Below, piece by piece: positions 1-6,067 of a DNA stretch of 9,990 bases. A program made the position numbers and the translations under genes. The notes beneath the pieces are model-generated. The model saw only the letters and a program-made list of their open reading frames with translations, made no database searches and had not been told where the DNA came from. The DNA comes from Chloroflexota bacterium (GTDB lineage: Bacteria > Chloroflexota > Dormibacteria > CF-121), in the NCBI GenBank assembly GCA_005881235.1, contig VBEQ01000055.1, positions 1-9,990 on the forward strand. Reading direction: 5' to 3'. How positions within the stretch are numbered: the first letter of the stretch is position 1; each line of letters opens with the position of its first letter.

Positions 1-3000
1 TGAAGTAGCCGCGCCGGATCTTTCCCGCTTCCTCCATGGCCCGCAGCACCGGGTAGAGTGCGGCAAACCCACCGGTGATGCTCTCACCGAGCGCCGCCTC
101 GCGGGTCAGCACGCCGTACCGCTGCAGGAGGGCTCCCGCCATCGCGTGGAGATGTTCCGTGGTCGACGCCATCGGGCGCAACAGATCCGAAACCAGCGAC
201 CAGCGCCCGGCCGACGCCGGCGGCCCGAGTCGCATCACGGGGCGGCGCGGGTTGCGGCGCGCTCGCGGCCCGAGCATCCGGAGCGGGAGGAACGTGTCGT
301 TGGTGACCTCGCCGGCCCATACCATGTCCCAGAGCGCGTCCAGCACCGCATCTTCGTCGCTCGATCCGGTCGCGTAATAGAGGTCGCGGAAGAACGACGC
401 GCCGCGGCCTTGCAAGTGCTCGCGAAGTCGCTCGTGGATCTCGCCGTTGGGCCGCTCCTCCGGCTCTCGAACAAGCCGGGGCGCGTCGGACCGCAGGTAG
501 AGCGCGACGCGTCCGTCGGAGCTGCCCAACGAGCCGCGGCCGGTCCAGACCACCTCCCCCATCGAGATGAGCTGATCGAGCAGCTGTGGCCGGTAGTCGC
601 GCATGCGCACCGCGAGCACATCGCGTTCCAGCACCGATGCCGGGATGGCGCAACCCTGCAACTGGAAGACGATCTCCGCGAGCCGATCGAGTCCGCCCGC
701 CTTGCTGCCAACGTCGTGCCACGCCGGCAGGAACCTGCCGAGGACCTCGACGGGCACCGGCTCGATCTCCCGCCGCAGAGCCGCCAGCGATTTCCGCCGC
801 AGCGACCTGAGCACGTCAGGGTGGCAATACTCCCGACCAGCCTGACCGGGGCGGAACTCTCCAGCCACGATGTCGCCCCGGCCGGCGAGACGCCGCAAGG
901 CTTGTTCGACTTCGCGCACGGACAGCCGCCAGCGGGTCGCCGGATCGCTGCTGAAGAACGGCACGTGCGTGCGCGCCCAACGGACCAGGAGGGACGTGAG
1001 CGGCTCATCGACTCGCTCCAGGAACGCGTCGGGCAGGCCCACTGGCAGGGTGACACCCAGGGCGTCGCGATAGCGCGCGCCGTCCTCCGCCGCGATCCAG
1101 CGCGGCTCATCGGCGATGCGGACATGGGCGGCGCGGCGTTCCCGCTCCAGTTGGTCAAGCCATTCGCCACGGATCCCGCGCGCCGCGGCTTCATTCGTCG
1201 TCAAATCGCCGAGCCGCCGCAAGAGGTCGGCGGCCTCATCGACGTCGCGGGGCCACCGCTCCTTCAGCAGACCCTGCAACTCCAGCTCCAGTGTCTCGAT
1301 CGCGCGGGGATCGAGCAGCTCTCGAAGCTCCTCGGTGCCGAGCAACTCCGCCAGTAACTCCTTGTCCAGCGTGAGCGCTTGCGCCCGCCGTTCCGCCAGC
1401 GGCGCGTCCCCCTCGTACATGTATTGGCCGATGTAGTCGAAGACCAGCGTCGACGCGAAGGGCGAGGCGCGCTCGGTGTCGACCACAACCGTCCGGATCT
1501 GCCGGGAACGAACCGCGCTCATCAGGTCGCGCAGACCGTCCATGTCGAAGACGTCGCTCAGGCACTCCCGGTAGGTCTCGATCAGGATGGGAAACTCGGC
1601 ATGCTTGCTGGCGACCTGCAACAGGTCGTGGCTGCGCTGGCGCTGCTGCCAGAGTGGGGTGCGCTCGCCCGGGCGGCGCCTCGGCAGCAACAGCGCGCGC
1701 GCCGCGTTCTCGCGGAATCGGGAGGCGAAGAGCGCCGACCCGTGCAGCTGCGAGGTGACCAGCTCGCTCAGCTCTTCTGGATCGAGCAGCAGGTCGTCGA
1801 TGTCGGGCGCGCGGTCCGCCTCGGGCAGCCGCAGCGCGAAGCCGTCGTCGGTGTAGATCATCTGGACCTCGAGGTCGAGCCGCTCCTGCATCCGCGCTCG
1901 CGCGGCCAGCGCCCAGGGCGCGTGCACGCGGGCGCCGAAGGGGGTCAGCACCGACAGCCGCCAGTCACCCAACTGGTCGCGGAAGCGCTCGATCAGGATC
2001 GTCCGGTCGGTCGGAACCGTGCCGGTCGCCTTGACCTGGTCCGAGAGGTAGTTGAGGAGATTGGCGGCCGCGCGCTCGTCGAAGCGCGATCGCTCCTGGA
2101 GGTGGGCGACCGCGTCATCGGGCTCCATGGCGGTCAGCTCGCGCATCGCCTCTCCCATCGCCCGGCCCACTTCGACCGGCCGTCCAAGGGCGTCGCCGTG
2201 CCAGAAGGCGATCCGGCCCGGCTCGCCCGGCGCCGGGGTGACCATCACCTGCGAGGGCGTGATGTCGGCCACCCGCCAGCTGGTGGCTCCGAGCACGAAT
2301 ACCTCGCCAGGCCGCATCTCGTACACCATCTCCTCATCGAGCTCGCCGACTTTCTTCCCGTCGTCGAGCAGGTTCACCGAGAAGAGTCCGCGGTCCGGGA
2401 TCGTGCCACCGCTGACGACCGCCAGGCGCTGTGCGCCGGCGCGGCCACGGATCGTTCCCTCGAGCCGGTCCCAGACGATGCGAGGCCGGAGCTCGGCGAA
2501 CTCGTCTGAGGGATAGCGCCCACTGAGCATGTCGAGCGTCGACTCGAGCGCGCGCGGCCCGAGATCGCTGAATGGGTAGGCGCGATGCACCAGTTCCGCA
2601 AGAGCCGCGACCGACCACGCCTCGATCGCCGTCATCGCCACGATCTGCTGCGCGAGGACATCGAGTGGATTCCGCGGCACCCGAGTCGTTTCGATCTCGC
2701 CTCGGAGCATGCGATCGACAACCACTGCAGTCTCGAGCAAGTCGCCGCGGTACTTGGGGAAGATGGTGCCCTTCGACGGTTCGCCGACCGAATGACCGGC
2801 GCGGCCGATCCGTTGGATGCCGCTGGCGACGCTGGTCGGCGACTCAACCTGGATGACAAGGTCGACGGCACCCATGTCGATACCCAGCTCGAGGCTCGAG
2901 GTCGCTACCAGTCCGGGAAGGCGACCGGCCTTGAGCGCATCCTCGATCAGGAGGCGTTGCTCCTTGGCGATCGAGCCGTGGTGGGCTCGGACCAGTTCCT

Positions 3001-3937
3001 CACCGGCCAGCCCATTGATCGCCGCGGCCAGTCGTTCAGCAAGCCGCCGCGAGTTCACGAAGATGATGGTCGAGCGGTGCTGGCGAACCAGTTCGAGGAT
3101 GCGGGGATGGATCGCCGGCCAGATACTGCGGCGCGGTCCCTCCGGCTCGGCACCAATGACGGCGGCCGGCCCGCCATAAACCTCGGTGCCACGTTCCAAA
3201 TCGGACATGTCGTCCACTGGAACTTCGACCGTGATCTCCATTGGCTTCACGCGACCGGCGTCGATGATCGCGACCTCGCGGTTGGTGCCGCCGAGGAAGC
3301 GCGCGGTTTCAGACAGCGGGCGCTGTGTCGCCGAGAGCCCGATGCGTTGCGGCTCGGTCTTCGTAATCGCTGAGAGGCGCTCCAGACTCAGCGCGAGGTG
3401 GGCGCCCCGCTTGGTGTCGGCCATCGAATGGATCTCGTCGACGATCACCCAGCGGATGCTCGGGAGGATCCGCCGAGCTGCGCTCGTTAGGAGGAGGAAG
3501 AGCGACTCGGGGGTCGTGATCAAGATGTCCGGCGGATGGCGTTCGATCTGCCGGCGGTCGCGAGTCGGCGTGTCGCCGGTGCGGATTGCGACGCTGATGG
3601 GCGACTGCGTGAGGCCGATCCGCTCCGCCTGCAGCCCAATGCCGCGCAGCGGCGCCTGGAGGTTGCGCTCGATATCGACCGTGAGCGCTTTGAGCGGCGA
3701 GACGTAGAGCACCCGGCAGCGTTCGGCTTCAGCCGGAACCGGCTCGGTCGCCAGTTGGTCGATGCACCAGAGGAATGCGGCCAGCGTCTTGCCACTGCCC
3801 GTGGGCGCCGACATCAGGGTATGCTGGCCGGCGGCGACCGAGCGCCAGCCCCCTTCCTGAACCTCGGTCGGCGCTGAGAAGGCGCCTGAGAACCAGGCTC
3901 GCGCCGCAGGCGAAAATAGGTCCAGAACCGTGGGCAT
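1..3937 (-). CDS. lhr: Lhr-family ATP-dependent helicase (large form), C-terminus cut by window edge
   Basis: This is a superfamily 2 DNA helicase of the Lhr family, ssDNA-dependent 3'-5' translocases linked to DNA repair. From the ATG at 3937 the frame stays open for 1312 codons to the window edge, ending in the family's RRGYF stretch. Visible motifs are a Q-motif-like PTEVQEGGW (23-31), Walker A APTGSGKT (44-51), YVSPLKAL (motif Ia), ITTPESL, DEIH (167-170), SAT (202-204), IIFVNSRR (291-298), TSSLELGIDMG (346-356) and QRIGRAGH (375-382). The DEAD-associated winged-helix region follows, with TPFGARVHAPW at 665-675. Beyond about residue 850 it continues into the long Lhr C-terminal domain, with GEFRPG and EPVPVEVLGRFLPAW signatures. 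E. coli Lhr is about 1538 residues, so perhaps 100-230 are missing. It lies 31 bp downstream of panE. No Shine-Dalgarno is seen. Family assignment is very secure; the cellular role is known only for relatives. Confidence 0.96.
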   Translation of the reverse strand, partial: MPTVLDLFSPAARAWFSGAFSAPTEVQEGGWRSVAAGQHTLMSAPTGSGKTLAAFLWCIDQLATEPVPAEAERCRVLYVSPLKALTVDIERNLQAPLRGIGLQAERIGLTQSPISVAIRTGDTPTRDRRQIERHPPDILITTPESLFLLLTSAARRILPSIRWVIVDEIHSMADTKRGAHLALSLERLSAITKTEPQRIGLSATQRPLSETARFLGGTNREVAIIDAGRVKPMEITVEVPVDDMSDLERGTEVYGGPAAVIGAEPEGPRRSIWPAIHPRILELVRQHRSTIIFVNSRRLAERLAAAINGLAGEELVRAHHGSIAKEQRLLIEDALKAGRLPGLVATSSLELGIDMGAVDLVIQVESPTSVASGIQRIGRAGHSVGEPSKGTIFPKYRGDLLETAVVVDRMLRGEIETTRVPRNPLDVLAQQIVAMTAIEAWSVAALAELVHRAYPFSDLGPRALESTLDMLSGRYPSDEFAELRPRIVWDRLEGTIRGRAGAQRLAVVSGGTIPDRGLFSVNLLDDGKKVGELDEEMVYEMRPGEVFVLGATSWRVADITPSQVMVTPAPGEPGRIAFWHGDALGRPVEVGRAMGEAMRELTAMEPDDAVAHLQERSRFDERAAANLLNYLSDQVKATGTVPTDRTILIERFRDQLGDWRLSVLTPFGARVHAPWALAARARMQERLDLEVQMIYTDDGFALRLPEADRAPDIDDLLLDPEELSELVTSQLHGSALFASRFRENAARALLLPRRRPGERTPLWQQRQRSHDLLQVASKHAEFPILIETYRECLSDVFDMDGLRDLMSAVRSRQIRTVVVDTERASPFASTLVFDYIGQYMYEGDAPLAERRAQALTLDKELLAELLGTEELRELLDPRAIETLELELQGLLKERWPRDVDEAADLLRRLGDLTTNEAAARGIRGEWLDQLERERRAAHVRIADEPRWIAAEDGARYRDALGVTLPVGLPDAFLERVDEPLTSLLVRWARTHVPFFSSDPATRWRLSVREVEQALRRLAGRGDIVAGEFRPGQAGREYCHPDVLRSLRRKSLAALRREIEPVPVEVLGRFLPAWHDVGSKAGGLDRLAEIVFQLQGCAIPASVLERDVLAVRMRDYRPQLLDQLISMGEVVWTGRGSLGSSDGRVALYLRSDAPRLVREPEERPNGEIHERLREHLQGRGASFFRDLYYATGSSDEDAVLDALWDMVWAGEVTNDTFLPLRMLGPRARRNPRRPVMRLGPPASAGRWSLVSDLLRPMASTTEHLHAMAGALLQRYGVLTREAALGESITGGFAALYPVLRAMEEAGKIRRGYF

Positions 3938-3944
3938 AGGTCTT

Positions 3945-3972
3945 AGTTTATTGCCGCGCCACACTCCCTCAA
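3945..3972 (-). promoter_or_regulatory. Candidate promoter of lhr placed for a leaderless transcript
   Basis: On the minus strand TTGAGG (3972-3967) is followed after 16 nt by TAAACT (3950-3945), each matching 4 of 6 consensus sigma-70 positions. The lhr ATG lies 7 nt after the -10-like hexamer, so transcription would begin at or next to the start codon. No Shine-Dalgarno precedes this ATG, which fits. The -35 overlaps the panE stop codon. Four-of-six matches occur often by chance, so this is tentative; co-transcription with panE is the alternative. Confidence 0.3.
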
Positions 3973-4964
3973 AACTTGAAGTGCCGCAATAGCTCGTCCG
4001 GGCTTTGATGCTGGCCGGTGGCGAACACGGCTCGCCCCTGTTCGAGCAATCCGGTGTTATACGGCGTCGGGCGCCCGATACGCTCGCCCAGCGTCACGAT
4101 CTCACCGTTGAGGTAATCGAGCTCGCTGCTCGAGCCACGCTTGAGGCTCTGAAGGGTCGACGGCCCATACGTGCTGTCGGGTGGGAAATTGCCGGCCAGC
4201 CGCTTGCCGAACATGAGGTAGCTGAGCGACATGGGAAGCGTCGACATCAGACGAAAGGTGCGTGCCCGGCGACTTCGATCGAGACCAAATCCACCAAGCT
4301 GGGCGGTCCTGACACCTTCACGAATCGTGGCGATTGACAAGCGGGCGAGTCCGTGATGGCGCAGCGCCTTGCCGATCGGCAAGCCGGTGATTGCCATGAT
4401 GGCGTTGTTCAGGTTCGCCATCAACTTCGTCCATCGGGCACGGGCGATGTCTGGGACGAGTTCCGTCTTCACCACCGGACCGAGCAAGGCGAGCACCGCA
4501 TCGACTCGTCCGGCCGACTCAGGAAAGGGCGCCCCTATCTGGAAGAGCCCGCGCGTGTTCTGCTCGACCACACCCGGCTCGAGGTAGGTGGCGCTGATGT
4601 TGAGGACGCATCCCACGACGCGATCCCGTCCCAGGATCTCTGCCGCTTCGCGGTCCGATCGAACGCCGTTCTGCATGGTGACAACCGTCGGGTCTGAACC
4701 CAGGCGGGCGATCTCGCGGCAGGCGTCCTGTACGTCCTGCGACTTAACCGTCAGCAGAATGATGTCGGGCGTCCCCTCGAGCCTTACCGCGCCAGGCAAA
4801 TGGACCGTGCGCGATTCCTCGAGCCCTTTGATCAGGAGTCCACTTGCCCGGATCGCATCTACCTGAGCCTGCCGTCCGATCAGCTCGACGTTGACACCGG
4901 CCTCATGAAGACGCGCTCCAACCAAACTTCCAATCGCGCCAGCACCGTAGACGGCGACCTGCAC
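3969..4964 (-). CDS. panE: Ketopantoate reductase family protein (2-dehydropantoate 2-reductase, PanE/ApbA)
   Basis: This NADPH-dependent reductase family converts 2-dehydropantoate to pantoate in pantothenate/CoA synthesis. I place the start at GTG 4964 (331 residues) because the protein then begins MQVAVYGAGAIGS, the usual N-terminal dinucleotide-binding strand and loop (GAGAIG 7-12). The frame extends upstream to a TTG at 5039, adding 25 residues with no family resemblance. Other signatures are VTMQNGV near 95-101, RWTKLMANLNNA with Lys180 aligning to the E. coli catalytic Lys176, and SELDYLNG with Glu281 aligning to Glu256, followed by RPTPYN. N- and C-terminal domains are therefore both complete. 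It is read toward lhr and away from the yggT-type gene. Many paralogues in this family act on other 2-keto acids, so the fold is sure but the exact substrate is not. Confidence 0.85.
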   Translation of the reverse strand: MQVAVYGAGAIGSLVGARLHEAGVNVELIGRQAQVDAIRASGLLIKGLEESRTVHLPGAVRLEGTPDIILLTVKSQDVQDACREIARLGSDPTVVTMQNGVRSDREAAEILGRDRVVGCVLNISATYLEPGVVEQNTRGLFQIGAPFPESAGRVDAVLALLGPVVKTELVPDIARARWTKLMANLNNAIMAITGLPIGKALRHHGLARLSIATIREGVRTAQLGGFGLDRSRRARTFRLMSTLPMSLSYLMFGKRLAGNFPPDSTYGPSTLQSLKRGSSSELDYLNGEIVTLGERIGRPTPYNTGLLEQGRAVFATGQHQSPDELLRHFKF

Positions 4965-5012
4965 GTCATCCCATTCTCGCCCGCGGCTGCCCCTCGACCA
5001 TCTGGGACCCTG

Positions 5013-5047
5013 CAAATGGACCGAGTAAGGATCGGCCAAATGGACCG
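5013..5047. repeat. Pair of 11-bp direct repeats CAAATGGACCG
   Basis: Identical copies stand at 5013-5023 and 5037-5047, just upstream of the AT-rich extended -10 motifs of the plus-strand gene. A third identical copy, extended by one matching T compared with the second (CAAATGGACCGT), lies at 4797-4808 within panE. Two copies 24 bp apart in non-coding DNA suit a binding site for a dimeric or cooperative regulator, but no known operator is recognised. Confidence 0.5.
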
Positions 5048-5053
5048 TTACGC

Positions 5054-5074
5054 TGCTATAAAATGTGCTAATAT
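5054..5074 (+). promoter_or_regulatory. Tandem extended -10 promoter motifs upstream of the YggT-family gene
   Basis: TGCTATAAA (5054-5062) and TGCTAATAT (5066-5074) are both TGn extended -10 elements, each close to TATAAT, and they sit 12 bp apart as an imperfect tandem duplication. Neither has a good -35 at the usual distance, which extended -10 promoters tolerate. Transcripts would carry a leader of roughly 50-65 nt ending in the Shine-Dalgarno at 5121. Confidence 0.45.
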
Positions 5075-5117
5075 GTCTGTAGCGTTTGAGCCGCGCCTCA
5101 TACCCATCTGCGGGCTC

Positions 5118-5125
5118 AAAGGAGA
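5118..5125 (+). promoter_or_regulatory. Ribosome binding site of the YggT-family gene
   Basis: AAAGGAGA, with a GGAG core at 5121-5124, lies 7 nt before the ATG at 5132. This is the best Shine-Dalgarno in the window and fixes the start of the gene. Confidence 0.75.
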
Positions 5126-5131
5126 AGCATC

Positions 5132-5569
5132 ATGCCTGACTCATACGATCGAGAAGTCGTCCGAGAGGAGACGACCGCCGGCGAGCCGGTGCGGCCCGTC
5201 GCGCCGGTCACGCCGGTAACGACCTCCTCGACTTCGCGGACGGCGGTCTACCGCGAGGGCGGGTACAATTCGCGAGCCATCCAGGCCGTCTGGTGGATCG
5301 TGGTGTTTCTCGATGTGCTGATCGCGATTCGCTTCGTGCTGAAGCTCTTAGGCGCCAACCCAGCGCCCTTCGTCCGCTTCATGTACGACCTGACGTGGCC
5401 GCTGGTCGTCTGGTTCCACGGCATCTTCAATACCGCCCAGGAAGGCCGGTCGATTCTCGAGCCCGAGTCGCTTGTCGCGATGGCGATCTATGCCCTGATC
5501 GGATGGGGCATCGTTTCGCTCATCCGGCTCATGTCCCGTCCTCGTTCGACCACGACCGTCGTCGACTGA
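5132..5569 (+). CDS. YggT-family small integral membrane protein
   Basis: This is a 145-residue membrane protein. Residues 1-49 form a polar, probably disordered tail rich in Pro, Thr, Val and Arg (VRPVAPVTPVTTSSTSR). A first hydrophobic segment spans about 50-73. It is followed by an amphipathic stretch FVRFMYDLTWPLVVWFHGIF (80-99), which resembles the family's conserved loop (F...T.P...P.R..F). A second membrane helix spans about 113-134, then a short basic tail. YggT/YlmG proteins have two such helices and no settled biochemical role; relatives are tied to osmotic tolerance, cell-division neighbourhoods and plastid nucleoids. The N-terminal tail makes it longer than classic ~95-residue two-helix units. 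It stands alone, with its own promoter motifs, Shine-Dalgarno and terminator, not next to division genes. Family call is good; function is unknown. Confidence 0.75.
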   Translation: MPDSYDREVVREETTAGEPVRPVAPVTPVTTSSTSRTAVYREGGYNSRAIQAVWWIVVFLDVLIAIRFVLKLLGANPAPFVRFMYDLTWPLVVWFHGIFNTAQEGRSILEPESLVAMAIYALIGWGIVSLIRLMSRPRSTTTVVD

Positions 5570-5590
5570 CGACCCGCAATTGCCCGTCTG

Positions 5591-5619
5591 GAGCCGCCCC
5601 GTGGGGCGGCTCTTCTTTT
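5591..5619 (+). terminator. Intrinsic terminator after the YggT-family gene
   Basis: GAGCCGCCCC (5591-5600) is the perfect inverted complement of GGGGCGGCTC (5603-5612). Folding gives a 9-bp, very GC-rich stem with a CGTG loop, directly followed by TTCTTTT (5613-5619). It starts 22 nt after the stop at 5569. On the minus strand no T-tract follows the hairpin, so it is a weaker candidate for ending the converging transcript. Confidence 0.85.
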
Positions 5620-5632
5620 GTCTGCGGGCCGC

Positions 5633-5986
5633 TCAGGTCTCGGTCTCGGCCATTGAACGCGGAAAGCGGGTGGGACCGAACGTCATGGCTCCGGCCGGCA
5701 CGATCCAGGGAAAGATCTGCACTGAGAAGCGCCCGGCCCGTACAGCCGGGTCTTGTTCTTTGAGCGCCCGGGCTCGCTCCGGGTCGACGTTGAGGATGGT
5801 CAGACCGCGAAATTCACGATCCGGTGGACCGAGCAGCGGACCAGCCGCGACGAGGTAACCGGCTTCATGGAGGTCGGCGAGATGCGCCATGTGGGCGTCC
5901 TGAAGCGCTGCGGCGGCAACTTCGTCGAGGACGGGAGCATCCGGCCGCAGCATCAGAAGGGCGATCGTGAACTGATCGAATCGCAT
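5633..5986 (-). CDS. YciI-like (YCII domain) protein
   Basis: A 117-residue protein with a single YCII-type ferredoxin-like domain: an N-terminal strand (FTIALLMLRPDAP), then HMAHLADLHEAGYLVAAGPL (32-51), RGLTILNVDPERARAL (60-75), DPAVRAGRF (79-87) and PWIVPAGAM (93-101). Family members use a His/Asp pair, and His35 (or His32) and Asp79 are in the expected places. YciI domains occur in small putative hydrolases or dehalogenase-like enzymes and as accessory domains; the substrate is generally unknown. The ATG at 5986 is the first possible start, since the 27 codons between the lysJ stop and it contain no ATG, GTG or TTG. It follows lysJ by 81 bp on the same strand, so it may be read through from the lysine-type operon. 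No Shine-Dalgarno is seen. Confidence 0.8.
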   Translation of the reverse strand: MRFDQFTIALLMLRPDAPVLDEVAAAALQDAHMAHLADLHEAGYLVAAGPLLGPPDREFRGLTILNVDPERARALKEQDPAVRAGRFSVQIFPWIVPAGAMTFGPTRFPRSMAETET

Positions 5987-5992
5987 GGCGCG

Positions 5993-5998
5993 ATTGTA
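5993..5998 (-). promoter_or_regulatory. Candidate -10 element for a leaderless yciI-like transcript
   Basis: TACAAT on the minus strand (one mismatch from TATAAT) ends 6 nt before the ATG at 5986. A start of transcription at the normal distance would fall on the ATG itself. This fits the absence of a Shine-Dalgarno. No convincing -35 is visible upstream, where a GC hairpin lies instead, so confidence is low. Confidence 0.3.
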
Positions 5999-6001
5999 GG
6001 T

Positions 6002-6020
6002 GGGCTCCCCGAGGGGACCC
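6002..6020 (-). other. GC-rich hairpin between lysJ and the yciI-like gene
   Basis: The two halves pair as GGG + TCCC with GGGA + CCC around a four-base loop (CGAG on the plus strand), with one bulged base. In the minus-strand mRNA it lies about 48 nt after the lysJ stop. No T-run follows, so it is not a standard terminator; it could attenuate or protect the mRNA, or be incidental in GC-rich DNA. Confidence 0.35.
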
Positions 6021-6067
6021 TGGCGGCGCTCTGGGTTTCGTCGTTCCTCCGATCGAGCTTTAACGGT

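Larger units (their letters stand above)
4965..5131. promoter_or_regulatory. Divergent intergenic region with direct repeats and promoter motifs
   Basis: This spacer separates the panE start from the yggT-type gene on the opposite strand, so it must hold both promoters. It contains an exact 11-bp direct repeat, CAAATGGACCG, at 5013-5023 and 5037-5047 (24 bp start to start). A third copy lies inside panE at 4797-4807. Between the two spacer copies is an imperfect inverted repeat (GGACCGA at 5018-5024 facing TCGGCC at 5032-5037). The stretch 5057-5075 is clearly AT-rich against its surroundings. An operator role is inferred, not shown. Confidence 0.45.

Noticed and set aside
235..1194. Minus-strand 319-codon frame under the lhr C-terminal region
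   Set aside because: It is a shifted frame of lhr, very rich in Arg and Ser with no domain features, while the helicase frame continues through it without a stop.
146..2509. Long plus-strand open frames (about 403 and 376 codons) opposite lhr
   Set aside because: They are antisense to a continuous 1312-codon helicase frame with all motifs in order. High-GC codon bias leaves opposite frames open; their Arg/Pro/Gln-rich translations match no family.
4965..5039. Upstream TTG start of panE adding 25 residues
   Set aside because: The extra residues do not resemble the family, and the dinucleotide-binding strand begins at the GTG. The extension would also run over the direct repeats.
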